From the NCBI GenBank assembly GCA_023525715.1, contig CM042015.1, positions 84,640,750 to 84,704,749 of the forward strand: 64,000 nt of DNA, in the 5' to 3' direction. The notes under the pieces were generated by a model. It was not told where the DNA came from. It was given only the letters and a program-made list of their open reading frames with translations, and did no database searches. Source of the stretch: Cichorium intybus. Taxonomy: Eukaryota; Streptophyta; Magnoliopsida; Asterales; Asteraceae. This document shows, piece after piece, positions 36,499-51,131 of the stretch. Numbering within the stretch: position 1 is the first letter of the stretch; each line of letters opens with the position of its first letter. Made by a program: the position numbers and the translations under genes.

Positions 36499-37151
36499 TG
36501 GTTCTTAAATCCATGGAGTGGATCATCGGGGAAGAAAACCTCCGACAACCGATGCCTGAGTTTCTGTAACGTGCTTTTCTGTGGCGGCAAACAAACATTG
36601 TGTAACTCCAGCGACGTAGATGACCTAGATCTCGGTACCTTTGCTTAAAGCAAAAAGCTACTGAAATGCAACGAAGGAAACCATGAATCGCTTATCATCG
36701 CCGGGAAGGAAAAACCCAAATACCGGAAAGTGGGGGTAGGGGGAAGGGGTTGAATTTTTTTCTTTTTTTAATAACAAAATAATAATATTTCAAAAGAAAA
36801 AAGAAAAAGAAATTAAAAGGGTATATTGGTCTTTTTACCTGGCCAAGGAACCAATAGTGTAAACAAAAGTGCAGTTTAGGGACCATGAGCGTGCAAAACC
36901 AAAATGATGACCAAATATGCAATTTCGGGACAACCACAGGGACCAAAATTGTAATTTACTCTTTAATTTATTTGTTAATTACAACATCTTTTCCTTGTTT
37001 ACTTAAATGCAAACAACGTGATTTTTATTTTAATAATTTCTATAAATGAGTTAATCAAATATGACGACAATCGTCATATTTCACGTTTACTTGATCAAAA
37101 ATTATGTTATATGTAATTAATAGGATTTTGGTTACGTGTATTATTTAAAAA

Positions 37152-37563
37152 TAATAAAGTCTAATATAATATTTTTAGATAAAATTGTTCAAACATATCG
37201 AAAGTAAGCTATGATAATCTTAATATCAACTTCTTAATTTGTCAATAGATAAATAGTGCCACACTACACTAGATAACAACATATAAACAATCACACACAC
37301 GTTACACATACACATAGTAGCAGAAAATTATTTCATGGCTGAGTTTTACTCTATCACCCTTAAAGTAAATCTAAAACCCACATGTTTGAAACCACAAAGA
37401 AGCGACAGAATAATTATTTCTAAACAAAATGAAACAATCTCACCATATTTTTGCCTGTTAAATATTTAGACCTCAGCATGTAAAAAAGATATCTGGAGAT
37501 GCCTTAGAGATTTTGATATGGAATAATGTCATTGAAGAAAATGGTAGACGTTTTGAAGCATGT
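37152..37563. other. AT-rich spacer before duplication unit B
   Basis: No gene seen. Not present upstream of unit A, so the duplication boundary lies at about 37564. Confidence 0.5.
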
Positions 37564-37947
37564 GATTTCTGATCATGAAGATAATAGCCTATTCAGCGTA
37601 CTACATATCCATCAAATCGTGTACAGTCATTTATAAAAAATTGGAAATTGTATATGATAACCGTAAATATATTAATTCTGTGTAGTCTAGGAAGGAAGAT
37701 TATTGAATGCGACTACAGAAAATTATTACTTATGCAATGTTCAAAACTGTTGGTCATTAATTATATCTTCATGGTTTTTGTTTGCAAATTGCAGAGTATA
37801 ACATTGCGATTTATCACAGCATACTTAATTATTTATAATGTCATATTAATTACTTAGGTTTCGTTTATGTGAACTTTACTAAATCTAATGTTTAATAGTC
37901 AAGACTAAGGGCGCGTCTACTTTTTCTTTTCGCAAATGGCTCACTAT

Positions 37948-37955
37948 TATATTAA
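37948..37955 (+). promoter_or_regulatory. Possible TATA box of the intact AADC gene
   Basis: TATATTAA about 105 bp upstream of the ATG. The same motif is present upstream of the broken copy. Weak evidence. Confidence 0.25.
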
Positions 37956-38030
37956 TTGCAAGATAAGGAAGCTTATGCAATAAGCATGCAGATTATCGAT
38001 GATAAATACACTAATTACACCCTTCCGAAT

Positions 38031-38196
38031 GTCACAATTACTTACAAAGCAACAACATGAACCCCTTGGACCATGCAGAATTCAGGAGGCAAGGCCATAT
38101 GGTTATAGACTTCCTTGCCGATTATTACCAAAATATCAACAATTACCCTGTCCGAAGCGAAGTAAATCCCGGTTATCTTGTAGAAAGGTTGCCTGA
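38031..38196 (+). other. Out-of-frame upstream ATG overlapping the AADC start
   Basis: ATG at 38031 (MSQLLTKQQHEPLGP...) opens a frame that runs through the AADC start to 38196. A second ATG in the same frame is at 37999. The broken copy has the same arrangement at 28888. It could lower translation of AADC, or MSQLLTKQQ may be a former N terminus lost by a one-base indel before the duplication. Confidence 0.4.
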
Positions 38197-39589
38197 CTGT
38201 GCACCATTGCTCCCGGAGTCAATCGAAAGAATACTGAAAGATGTCGATAATGATATTATTCCAGGAATTACACATTGGCAAAGTCCAAACTTTTTTGCCT
38301 ACTTTGCTTCCAGTGGAAGCACGGCAAGCTTTCTTGGTGAAATGCTTATGAACGGGTTTAATATTGTCGGATTCAATTGGCTATCTTCTCCGGCAGCTAC
38401 AGAGCTAGAGATGGTCGTTATGAATTGGCTGTCAAAACTACTCCAACTTCCCCGGTCCTTCTCATTCTCTAACGATGGCGATGGTGGGGGTGTTTTGCTT
38501 GGCACTACGTGTGAAGCCATCATTTGCACCCTGCTTGCTGCAAAAGAGAAGATGCTCGATAAAATTGGAAGAACAAACACAGAGAAGCTTGTTGTCTACT
38601 GTTCGGACCAAACCCATGTTAGTCTCCAAAAGGCAGCCAAAATTGTTGGGATAAAACCCGAGAATGTTCGAAAAGTCTTGACAACCAAGTCCACGAACTT
38701 TAAACTGACACCAGAATCTCTGAATGAGGTGATTAAAAGAGATGTTGAAGCTGGACTAATTCCAATTTATTTGTGCGCTACTGTTGGAACAACGTCAACC
38801 ACAACCGTGGATCCATTGGCACCGTTGTGTGAGTTGTCGAGCAAATATAATATGTGGGTGCACGTCGATGCTGCATATGCTGGAAGTGCGTGTATCTGTC
38901 CTGAGTTTCGTCACTTCCTTGACGGTGTAGAGGGTGCAAGTTCCTTCAGTTTTAATGCACACAAATGGCTCCTGACAAATCTGGCTTGTTGCTGCCTTTG
39001 GGTGAAAGACAAATCGGCCCTCACCAAACCTCTCTCCACGAACTCGGAGTATTTGACAAACAAAGCCACTGAATCAGGGCAAGTTGTAGACTACAAAGAC
39101 TGGCAGATAGCACTAACAAGGCGATTCCAAGCCTTGAAGTTATGGATGGTGCTAAGGAGCTATGGGGTGACTGGTTTAAGGGCTTTCATAAGAAACCATG
39201 TGAAAATGGCAAAGAATTTCGAAGGGCTGGTGACCATGGACAGTAGGTTTGAGATTGTGGTACCCAGGTACTTTTCTGTGGTTTGTTTTCGGGTTTCTCC
39301 TTGTTCGATTAATATTAATGAGCACCATGGCAAGAACTATGAAGCAAATGAATTCAACCATAAATTATTGGAATCAATAAATGCAACGGGGCTGATTTAC
39401 ATGACGCATTCAGTGGTTGGAGGAGTTTACTTTATCCGGTTTTCTGTTGGCGCAACTCTCACTGAAGATAGGCATGTACAATTGGCTTGGGAGTTGGTGC
39501 AGGATAAAGCAACTTCCCTGCTGGGTACACAAACACCAAAGACGGCCTCTTATAGTAAGCTGCCGGAGCAGATCGGATCTATGTTATAA
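38057..39589 (+). CDS. Aromatic-L-amino-acid decarboxylase (tyrosine/tryptophan decarboxylase family)
   Basis: A PLP-dependent group II decarboxylase that turns Tyr, Dopa or Trp into tyramine, dopamine or tryptamine in the cytosol, the entry to plant amines and many alkaloids. The frame is 510 codons in one exon, the normal length and structure for plant AADC genes. Motifs: N-terminal NPLDHAEFRRQGHMVIDFL (2-20), THWQSPNFFAYF (72-83), NWLSSPAATELE (107-118), TTCEA (150-154), DQTH with the PLP-stacking His187. Then HVDAAYAGSA with Asp271, and NAHKW with the Schiff-base Lys303. The catalytic-loop Tyr332 (NSEYLTN) and His187 are both present, which favours decarboxylase over aldehyde synthase activity. 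Residue 354 (QIALTRRF) is Thr where tryptophan decarboxylases have Gly and tyrosine decarboxylases Ser. The ATG at 38057 is used because family similarity starts immediately after it. An AATAAA follows the stop at 39677. Confidence 0.95.
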   Translation: MNPLDHAEFRRQGHMVIDFLADYYQNINNYPVRSEVNPGYLVERLPDCAPLLPESIERILKDVDNDIIPGITHWQSPNFFAYFASSGSTASFLGEMLMNGFNIVGFNWLSSPAATELEMVVMNWLSKLLQLPRSFSFSNDGDGGGVLLGTTCEAIICTLLAAKEKMLDKIGRTNTEKLVVYCSDQTHVSLQKAAKIVGIKPENVRKVLTTKSTNFKLTPESLNEVIKRDVEAGLIPIYLCATVGTTSTTTVDPLAPLCELSSKYNMWVHVDAAYAGSACICPEFRHFLDGVEGASSFSFNAHKWLLTNLACCCLWVKDKSALTKPLSTNSEYLTNKATESGQVVDYKDWQIALTRRFQALKLWMVLRSYGVTGLRAFIRNHVKMAKNFEGLVTMDSRFEIVVPRYFSVVCFRVSPCSININEHHGKNYEANEFNHKLLESINATGLIYMTHSVVGGVYFIRFSVGATLTEDRHVQLAWELVQDKATSLLGTQTPKTASYSKLPEQIGSML

Positions 39590-39676
39590 TCTAAAAGAAG
39601 AAACATAATATGTCATGTTGTTTATATATTCTATATACCGTGAATGTCTACGTGAGGTACAATAACCGTATTTATG

Positions 39677-39682
39677 AATAAA
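39677..39682 (+). terminator. Probable AADC polyadenylation signal
   Basis: AATAAA 88 bp after the stop codon; a second AATAAA-like run lies at about 39694-39718. Confidence 0.45.
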
Positions 39683-39752
39683 ATATCATTTTTATAAATA
39701 AATTTTGATAATAAAGATAAGTATATCACTACAACGGTTAATGACAATAGCG

Positions 39753-41698
39753 CACTACTAGAAACAGAGGTATCAGCGACGGAATTATCCGTCGCAAATC
39801 CGTCTCAAAGGTCAATAGCGACAGATCAGCGAAGAAAATATGTCGACGAAAGAAAAAACCTTTGTCGCTAAGTGATAGCAACGGATTAGTGAGGACTTTA
39901 GCAACCGAAATAGCAACGGATTGTCGCAATATGTGGATGAAACCGGTACATTCCATCGTAGTTCCGTAGCTAAACCCGTCGCTATAGTGTCTAATGTATT
40001 AATGACGGTCTGTTGTGTGTCGAATCTGTCACTATTGCATAACCAAAAATCACCAATTTAAAATCAAATTTTATAACCTGAAATCAACACATTAAGACTA
40101 AGCTACCAAATAAATATTAATATTTGACTAACAAAATAAAGAGTCATATTCAATTTCAAAGTATCGAAACCAAATCTAATTACATTTCAATGTATCGAAA
40201 TCAAATCACAAAAATCATGTATCAAAGTCTAATTTGATTTCAATGTATCGTAACCAAAATCACAAAAATCATGTGTCAATGTTTATTCGATTTCAATATA
40301 TCGAAACCAAATCACAAAAACCAAGTGTCATAGTGTGATTAAGTGGGTAGGTTATTTCCTTCGGCGAACTTTAAGATCTCGTGACACGTCATGTGTCAAA
40401 GTCTATTATTCGATTTGATGGAATTTAACTAGTGTCGTCCTTTACAATATATATTAGAACCTATAAACGGTGAAAATTTGAGTGTGTAATCCGGTCTCAT
40501 CATTATACTGTACTCATCAATGAAAATTGTGATAATTCTATAATTCAAAACTATCTTCAACTAATAGATTAGTTGATGCTCGTTTTCTATTAACCAAGAG
40601 TTTGGTGTATTTAATTTTTTTTTTGGTAGAATGTGTTTTGGGCATTTTATGTACTTTGTTAATGTCAGTAATTTTATATACTTTGTTTATATTATTCCTT
40701 TTTCTCTTTCAATTCACAAGTTCTTTCCCTTTCACTACTTGGCTTTCGTTTTTCTTTATCCAGGTTATGGACACTACTAGGATAAGTGTATTATATACGT
40801 TCCTAATTCGTTTATTCTTGAGAATACACACGTTCTGGCAGAAGACTAAAAAGTCAAAGACAAACTTTAGCTTCTTTTAAAGAGAAAAATATCAAAAGTC
40901 AAAGATAAAAAGCCCATACACCAGGATCCGATTCACATTATGTTTGTATTCCATCATCAGAACAAGAAAACGAAAGAGAACAAATAAAATAAGAGGCATA
41001 CTATGCAAATTTAAGAGCAAAACTTACAATCTCTTCATCTCAAAATCAAGAAGAAATCCTGTCATTAAGACAGAAAACCCAATAAGAAAATTCGTGACCC
41101 ACAAGAACATATTCAAGAAAACGACCACAACTATTTGAAATGTAGGAGCCAATGTTTTGTCTCTTATATTATTTCTACAGTGATTTCACGATGTTTCAAC
41201 ATAAACCCGCTCAAGTTCGAAAGATGGATGTCTTAGAGTCAACTATAAATTAGGAGATAGATGTCTTACAGTCAACCACAAATCATAAAGACAAAAACGA
41301 GGCTTACATGTGACAGAATTCTGATGTTCGTCGTGGAGAATGAAAACCCTAAGCAGCCGGCCTCGTGGGGGTCTTAACTTGGAAGCGGGAAGAAGTGTCG
41401 GCTTATAAGGAACCGAGTATGTTTTGTTAGGAATTGGGGGGAAATAAAACCCTAAAGAGGGAAAACCAAATAAGCGATCGATTGGGTTTTAGACAAAATA
41501 TTAGCAAGGGATTCTTTCCGTCACAAATCCATCGAAACTCCCTTTCGAATCGTTTGTTGAACCCTCGCTAAAATTTCCAATTAATATAAGATATATAAAT
41601 GTAATTTCCATTGCTGATCCGTCTTAAGTCCGTCACCGATTAGCGTCGGATAATTTCCGTCGCTAATTTCGTCGTTGATTCTTCTTTTTCTAGTACTG
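39753..41698. mobile_element. CACTA element, non-autonomous, unit B
   Basis: Copy of the element at 30604-32546 with the same GCG duplication (39750-39752, 41699-41701). Its right end reads CTAGTACTG, one base changed from the perfect CTAGTAGTG. It shares the insertion site with the unit A copy, so it inserted before the duplication. Confidence 0.85.
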
Positions 41699-42170
41699 GC
41701 GGCGGCGACGCATGCGTCGCCGCTAATACCTTGAAAAGTCACTGCTATAGGTAACGGTGACATGTCACTGCTAATGGGTTGCTACTAATTCATGTTGCTC
41801 AAATGTTGCTGCTAATAATATCTCCCCTATAGGAATTAGCAGCTTTAGGGGTGACCCTAGGCATTAGCAGCGACGCCCTTACTGGAATTAGATGCGACAT
41901 AAAAAATATACCCGGGGGGGGGGGGGGGGAGTTTCCCCCTATTTCTTTTGGGAGCATTAGTAGCGATATTGGCACTGCTACTTTTTTCACAGCCTCTGTT
42001 AGATTGCTTAACTGATCGATGACAAAGATTTCTTCGTTAGATGACACACGGACCATAACATTAGTTGCAACTATTTTAGTGGCGAAAATAGCAATAGCGG
42101 CGACACTTGGCGTGTCAGGGTATCGCCACTATTCAAATGAGAACCATTAAAAGATTGAGAACTAAAAGAA
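41699..42170. mobile_element. Right part of the older CACTA-like element, unit B
   Basis: Copy of 32547-33010, with palindrome GGCGACGCATGCGTCGCC at 41704-41721 and a G homopolymer at about 41914-41928. Confidence 0.5.
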
Positions 42171-42323
42171 ACTACTCTAGGCCACATAAGGGTTTGATAT
42201 AAGTGTTGTGAGGTTTGATCGTCTACAATGCGTTCACATTGACAGCCCTACAATGAATTGCGTCAAGGACGGAGATTGATTATCACTGTTCTCAACTTTT
42301 TAATTGTTCTTATTTGAAAGCTT

Positions 42324-42673
<350 letters not shown>

Positions 42674-42690
42674 AGACAGAGAGAGAGAGA

Positions 42691-46303
<3,613 letters not shown>

Positions 46304-46773
46304 CACTACAAGAAAACAGCCAAATAGCAACGGAAAGGTGCTACGGAAGACCTTTCCGTAGCCAAATTGCGACGGTTTATGCTACAGAATTTGCTACAGA
46401 ATTATTGTTACGGATTTTACTACGGAAGCATGACCACGGAATTTGCAACCAAATTATTGCAACGGAATTTGCAACGAAACCCGCTACAGAAGTAGCAACT
46501 GAAAAAGAACCTTGGAATTCGCTACGGACAAACGGCTACGGAAATCGCTACGGAGTCCACCTACGGAATTCGCTACGGAATACATGTGCTACGGAATCAG
46601 TCCGTAGCAAACTTGCTACGGAAATAAAAGTTCGTAGCAAACTCATTCGCTACGAGCTTTATTGTAACGGAACAGTTCCGTAACATTTTCCGTTGCAAAA
46701 CCCATTTAGCAACGGAATTTCAAGGTTTAGCAACGGAATTCTTCCGTTGCTAAATCGCTGTTTTCTTGTAGTG
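46304..46773. mobile_element. 470-bp CACTA-type MITE
   Basis: Ends CACTACAAGAAAACAGC and GCTGTTTTCTTGTAGTG are perfect 17-base inverted repeats. A 3-bp duplication ACC flanks it (46301-46303, 46774-46776). The interior is made of GCTACGGAATT / TAGCAACGGAA repeats. No coding capacity; the frame at 46405-46683 is repeat translation. Confidence 0.92.
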
Positions 46774-49290
46774 ACCGTCACCACCATCTTCCCCTAATAT
46801 CGAATTCTCAGCCCCAATCTCCCACTATTAGTCTATTACCTTCAATTCTATGACCCTAAGCCAAGAAACCTTATGTCGAAGGCTTCCTCCCTCCTCTCAA
46901 GACTCGCCGACCACCAATTCTTAATTCTCTGTCGTCGACACCACCCTCTACCTTTGCACCACCGGAACATCAGACCACCACACCGCTATGCTCCACAGTC
47001 ACCATGTCGTTCACCACCATGGCCCTCTCACTCTCAGGTATTTTTTGAAATATTAACAAACATCGCAAGATCCACAATTGATAAACCTAGCTTCTACATC
47101 GCCTGCTGATTTTAGTGTCACAGAATCGATGCATCATGCTTTTCACAAATCATCCGCCACCGTTCTAATTTGGAGGTTTGATTGACTTTTTATCTAAATA
47201 GGTAGGAGCTCGAAATTACACTTCATCCTCGCATAGTGTCAGAATTCAAGTAAAGTTAAATTTGAGTGCATTTGGACGTTTTTTTCTGTATCTAAGTAGC
47301 CTGTCCAATGGTTTTTTCTCTCGTTCCTATATTAATGATCTGAAAATTCTTTCTAAATTTGAAAATACAGGGCTTTTTGGAAACGCACTAAAGCTTCTTG
47401 CGTCTCCTGATGATGACTTCTTTAGATTGCTTCTCGACATTGGTGAATTGCTTGCTATTTTTTCTTGCTCTTATGTACATTTGGCATGAATGCTTGCAGG
47501 TTATGATTCGGGACTTATATAGTGGTGAAACAATATATGAGAATGGACATCAATGGTATTAGTCTAGATATATCACGTTCAATGCATGGTATGAAATAAT
47601 TTAAGTCTTTCATTTCTCTATTATAAACTCTTGAGAGGTAAAATTATCTTCTATATAAAATCTCACCGTTCTTTCCATTTGAGGTTGTTGTAAAATACGA
47701 CGGATCCGAATTGACTTTAGACAATATTAGCTCAATGCGGAATGGGATCAAAGTTATTAAACGGTAATAATCATAATGAAAATACGAATGAAGTAAACAA
47801 AATAGAGACACAAGCCGAGAATCAATTCACTATACTTTGCGGTGTTTACAAAACATTTGGAGAATATAAAAATACAAAGATTTTATAACTCTTATGTATT
47901 AATAAGAAGAGGAATAAGAAGAGAAGATGTTTTGGTGTTGAGGTGTGTTTGATAAGCTAATCTTCTAACCTATTTATAGGCAATTAGTTGCATGCCACTC
48001 AAGGAAAAAATGACTTAATCTGCATGCCAAGGTTTGAAAATAGTCATATGTTGAAACTTTCCTGCATGCCACTTTAGAAGATTGCTTAGCTGCCTTTGAA
48101 ATTATGAAGTCATATTCCACAGAGGTTGCCTTTTTCACGGCGACACGACCACTTGTGCAGTATTCTTCCAACACCTCATGTGGTGTCTGATGTTTTTTCA
48201 ATCATCGGTGATAGTAAATGGTGGTGAGTTCATGCTATATTAACTACATCATCATGCTTGATATCTGTGAGTTCATAAGATCTTGGCTACATCATCACGG
48301 TCGATGTTTAACCGTTTTAAAAAAAATCGACATCAACCAAGCTATTGCATGTGTATTTAATTATGATATTCTATTGACCAAATCTGCTTAAATCAGTCAC
48401 ATTTGAGGTTGCTATAACTGATAAATTACCAAGTCCATTGCTATTATTTGTTGAATGTGAGCATTTCCACATTTTGTTGGTAATTTTGGTAAAATTTCAC
48501 AAAAGACTAATTTTTAAATTATACAATTGTTAAATCAATTTGTTATGAAATTACCTTCTTTTGTGGTTGTAGTCTGGTATAATATCTCTAATGGATGTTG
48601 CTGATATATGTGAAACAGTTATATGTCTTATAGGGACTCATGACTTGCAATTCTCTTTCAAGTCGGCAACATAGAGCAAGAATGTACATTTTTATTCCAT
48701 TATCCTTTATATGATTTCTCTTTGGTGGGTCCCTCACATGTGTAGTCATACCACTTCCTTTCTTTTTGATTGCATGATTTATTTCTTGACACAATATACA
48801 CGTAAATCAGCTTCTTTCTATTTTTTATTAACTACAAATTTAAGGATTTTCACGTTACAGTGATGTAATATTTTACAGAACTGCAAAGAAGCTTCATAAG
48901 TGGATTACAACAATACTTGATGTGTACCAGCTTCATAAAGAAGAAACGGGTATTTTATGAGCTTTACGAGAGTGGATTATAATAATTCTTATGTGTCATC
49001 AATATCTTTTTCTTTCTTCAGGTGGTACATTGATTCAAACTAATTTCAAAACTTGGTGTTATAGATGTAATTTAAACCAAAAACAAAACTGCATAAAAAG
49101 TTTACTTGTCTTTATTTTTTAAATTTGAATTTCGTGGATCATTATAATCCCCAGTTTTTTGTTGTGCCATTGGATTTTTTGTGTGTGTGTGTGTAATGGA
49201 CTAGGTTATTGTTATGGTTGAATAAGAGAGTCTATCATTTCATCACTCACTACATTCCAACAAACAGGTAATGTTAAATACTATATTTTA
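46774..49290. other. Gene-like but unidentified region
   Basis: CT-rich exon-like sequence up to a CAG/GTATTT donor near 47037, then T-rich intron-like sequence with short open blocks (47262-47489 and around 48870-48960). No motif I can assign. It may be captured sequence of the Helitron-like unit starting at 45313. Confidence 0.3.
47688..48399 (-). mobile_element. 712-bp insertion flanked by a 12-bp direct repeat
   Basis: CATTTGAGGTTG occurs at 47676-47687 and 48400-48411. On the minus strand the insert starts TGACTGATTTAAGC, carries a TATAAATAGG near 47970 and ends TCGTATTTTACAA. It looks promoter-bearing, like a short LTR, but the repeat is too long for a 5-bp LTR duplication. Class undecided. 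Confidence 0.5.
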
Positions 49291-49620
49291 CTCTTAATGG
49301 TGAATTTTTCCTTAAAACCAAGTTTATTTGTTATTGTAAATCATATATGGACGTCAAAGGGAGCATATGACGAGTCAGACCCATCCATTGTCCACAAGAA
49401 GTGCTTTATAATATATATTTTGTTGCTTTTGAAGGTCGAGTTACTTTTTCATATTCTCTTAATGGTGAATTTTTCCTTAAAACCAAGTTTATTTGTTATT
49501 GTAAATCATATATGGACGTCAAAGGGAGCATATGACGAGTCAGGCCCATCCATTGTCCACAAGAAGTGCTTTATAATATATATTTTGTTGCTTTTGAAGG
49601 TCGAGTTACTTTTTCATATT
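49291..49620. repeat. 165-bp tandem duplication
   Basis: Copies 49291-49455 and 49456-49620 differ at essentially one base (GAGTCAGACCC against GAGTCAGGCCC). Confidence 0.95.
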
Positions 49621-51126
49621 GTTAGATCTATGATTCTTTTAAGGATTTAAAAGAATGCAAAATTACTAAAACAACCATTTTGTGTTAAAAGCATGTGGTT
49701 TGCTTGCAGATTCATTGAGAATAGCTTTCCTGGCATGTTTGGTTTGGCTGTATAAAAGAAATAATATGTAAAAAATGTCATTTAAAAATTTCACAGTTAT
49801 TATGTAGGCCTAACTTTACTGGAATATGTAGATCCTTAGAGATATTCAAAATCAAGGTGTGGGTTGAGTATTGCCTTCGTATTAAAACCTTTAGGGATTT
49901 TGATTAGAGTTTTTTTTCTGTGGATTGTGGGTTGAGTTTTTATATATTTTAAAGCTTTAATGATTTTTGAAAGCTTTATTTCTTTGTTTCTAATTGACTT
50001 CTTAATTCTTTTGCTACAGCAGGGGAGAGAAAAATGTTGGGGCTTTCCTTCATGAGTGTAGGAACATGTCGGGGCCTGATTAAAGCATTGCACCTTGCCA
50101 AATCTACTCAATTTTAATATTTAGGAAGTTTTTTTTAAGTAACATTGCAATTCCTTAAGTAACACCGTAGTTTTTTGGTAGTTTGGCAAGTACTTTCCTT
50201 TTTTATTCCTATTAAAGAATTGTACTTTCCTTTTTTATAAAACAAAATCATTTTTGGGATCAATTAATATTTTTCTATATTAAACTAAAATGACTATGAT
50301 TATTAAAATTTTATTTGTTAACCTTCATCTAAATAAGCTTGAAATGCATGTAATCGGTCTTTATTAACTTATTAAAAATTTTGATATCTAATGAAAATAC
50401 ATACATTGAATATTGTAAACTAATAATGACTATGATTATTAATATTTTTCATGGTTTAAAAGTTTGAGTACATACAACTAGCGTTGATAAAGGAATTGAC
50501 TATGTGTTTTTTGCCACATGTTGACTATGTATTTTTCATGGTTTACCAAAAATAAACTATTTGTTGTAGTATGCATCTTGTTTAAATATAAATTTTTGGT
50601 TTAGTTGTTGCGACGATCTTTCATTGACCCCCCCCCCCTCCCCCTCTCGAAATACACACACATATACACCATCTCTTCAATCCACACCCACTAGAAATCT
50701 TCCGACCATAGAACCGTTTAAATTTGGTGGGAGCATTTTACTCATCTTTATTGGTTGATAGATTCACTTTCAACAGCCAAAGGTGTACACAAAACCTAAA
50801 ATCCACATAGTAAACCTTGAAAGAAACTATTCGTCGAATGAAAAAAGAAGAATACACACCTTCATTCGAAAGATAACTAATTGATGAAAATAAATTAATT
50901 GTTGAAATAATCTATCTAGCGTCCCTCATCTGATTGGAAAGAAAACTACTCGCCGAACCTTGCTCCCCCTACTAAATATTTCTAACAAACAGTTAATGAT
51001 CAAAGATAACGATCGGGAAAAGAACCAAATAATTAGTTATAAATTTGAAAACGTCTTCCTACCAGGATCCGAATAGGCGATTACAACCCTCGTTCGAAGA
51101 GGCGGTGGTAAGTAGAAAACTTGTTT
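49621..51126. other. AT-rich region, no gene seen
   Basis: Contains a C-run with T interruptions (50628-50647) and GAAACTATTCGTCGAA-type phrases at 50820-50960 that resemble the sequence just before the Helitron 2 3' end (24530-24680). Possibly the 3' part of a third Helitron cut by the LTR element. Confidence 0.35.
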
Positions 51127-51131
51127 GTTTA

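Larger units (their letters stand above)
33571..36961. mobile_element. Pack-MULE (3.39 kb) with three captured gene fragments
   Basis: Long inverted repeats (about 33571-33716 and 36817-36961) start GAGTAAATTACAATTTTGG and run through GGTCCCTTGGCCAGGTAAAA. A perfect 9-bp duplication TTTAATTTA flanks the element (33562-33570 and 36962-36970), diagnostic for Mutator-like elements. There is no MURA transposase. Inside are a poly(A)-binding-protein RRM piece, a PILS-type carrier piece and a SULTR3-type exon, plus a later solo LTR (34480-36089). A related copy of the host repeat at 61104 shows the uninterrupted site, confirming the boundaries. Confidence 0.9.
37564..42325 (+). repeat. Tandem duplication unit B (contains the intact AADC gene)
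   Basis: Partner of 28441-33170 in direct orientation. It keeps gene, CACTA elements and tail in the same order and ends at the next (TA)n array. Confidence 0.93.

Noticed and set aside
38299..38580. Minus-strand 93-codon frame inside AADC, with matching frames at 29159-29392 and 39176-39361
   Set aside because: Antisense shadows of the conserved AADC coding sequence.
38057..39589. Aromatic aldehyde synthase instead of decarboxylase
   Set aside because: The catalytic-loop residue is Tyr332 and the PLP-stacking residue is His187; known aldehyde synthases replace one of these (Phe or Asn).
46405..46683. 92-codon Ala/Thr/Glu-rich gene
   Set aside because: Lies wholly inside a CACTA MITE and translates its GCTACGGAA repeats.
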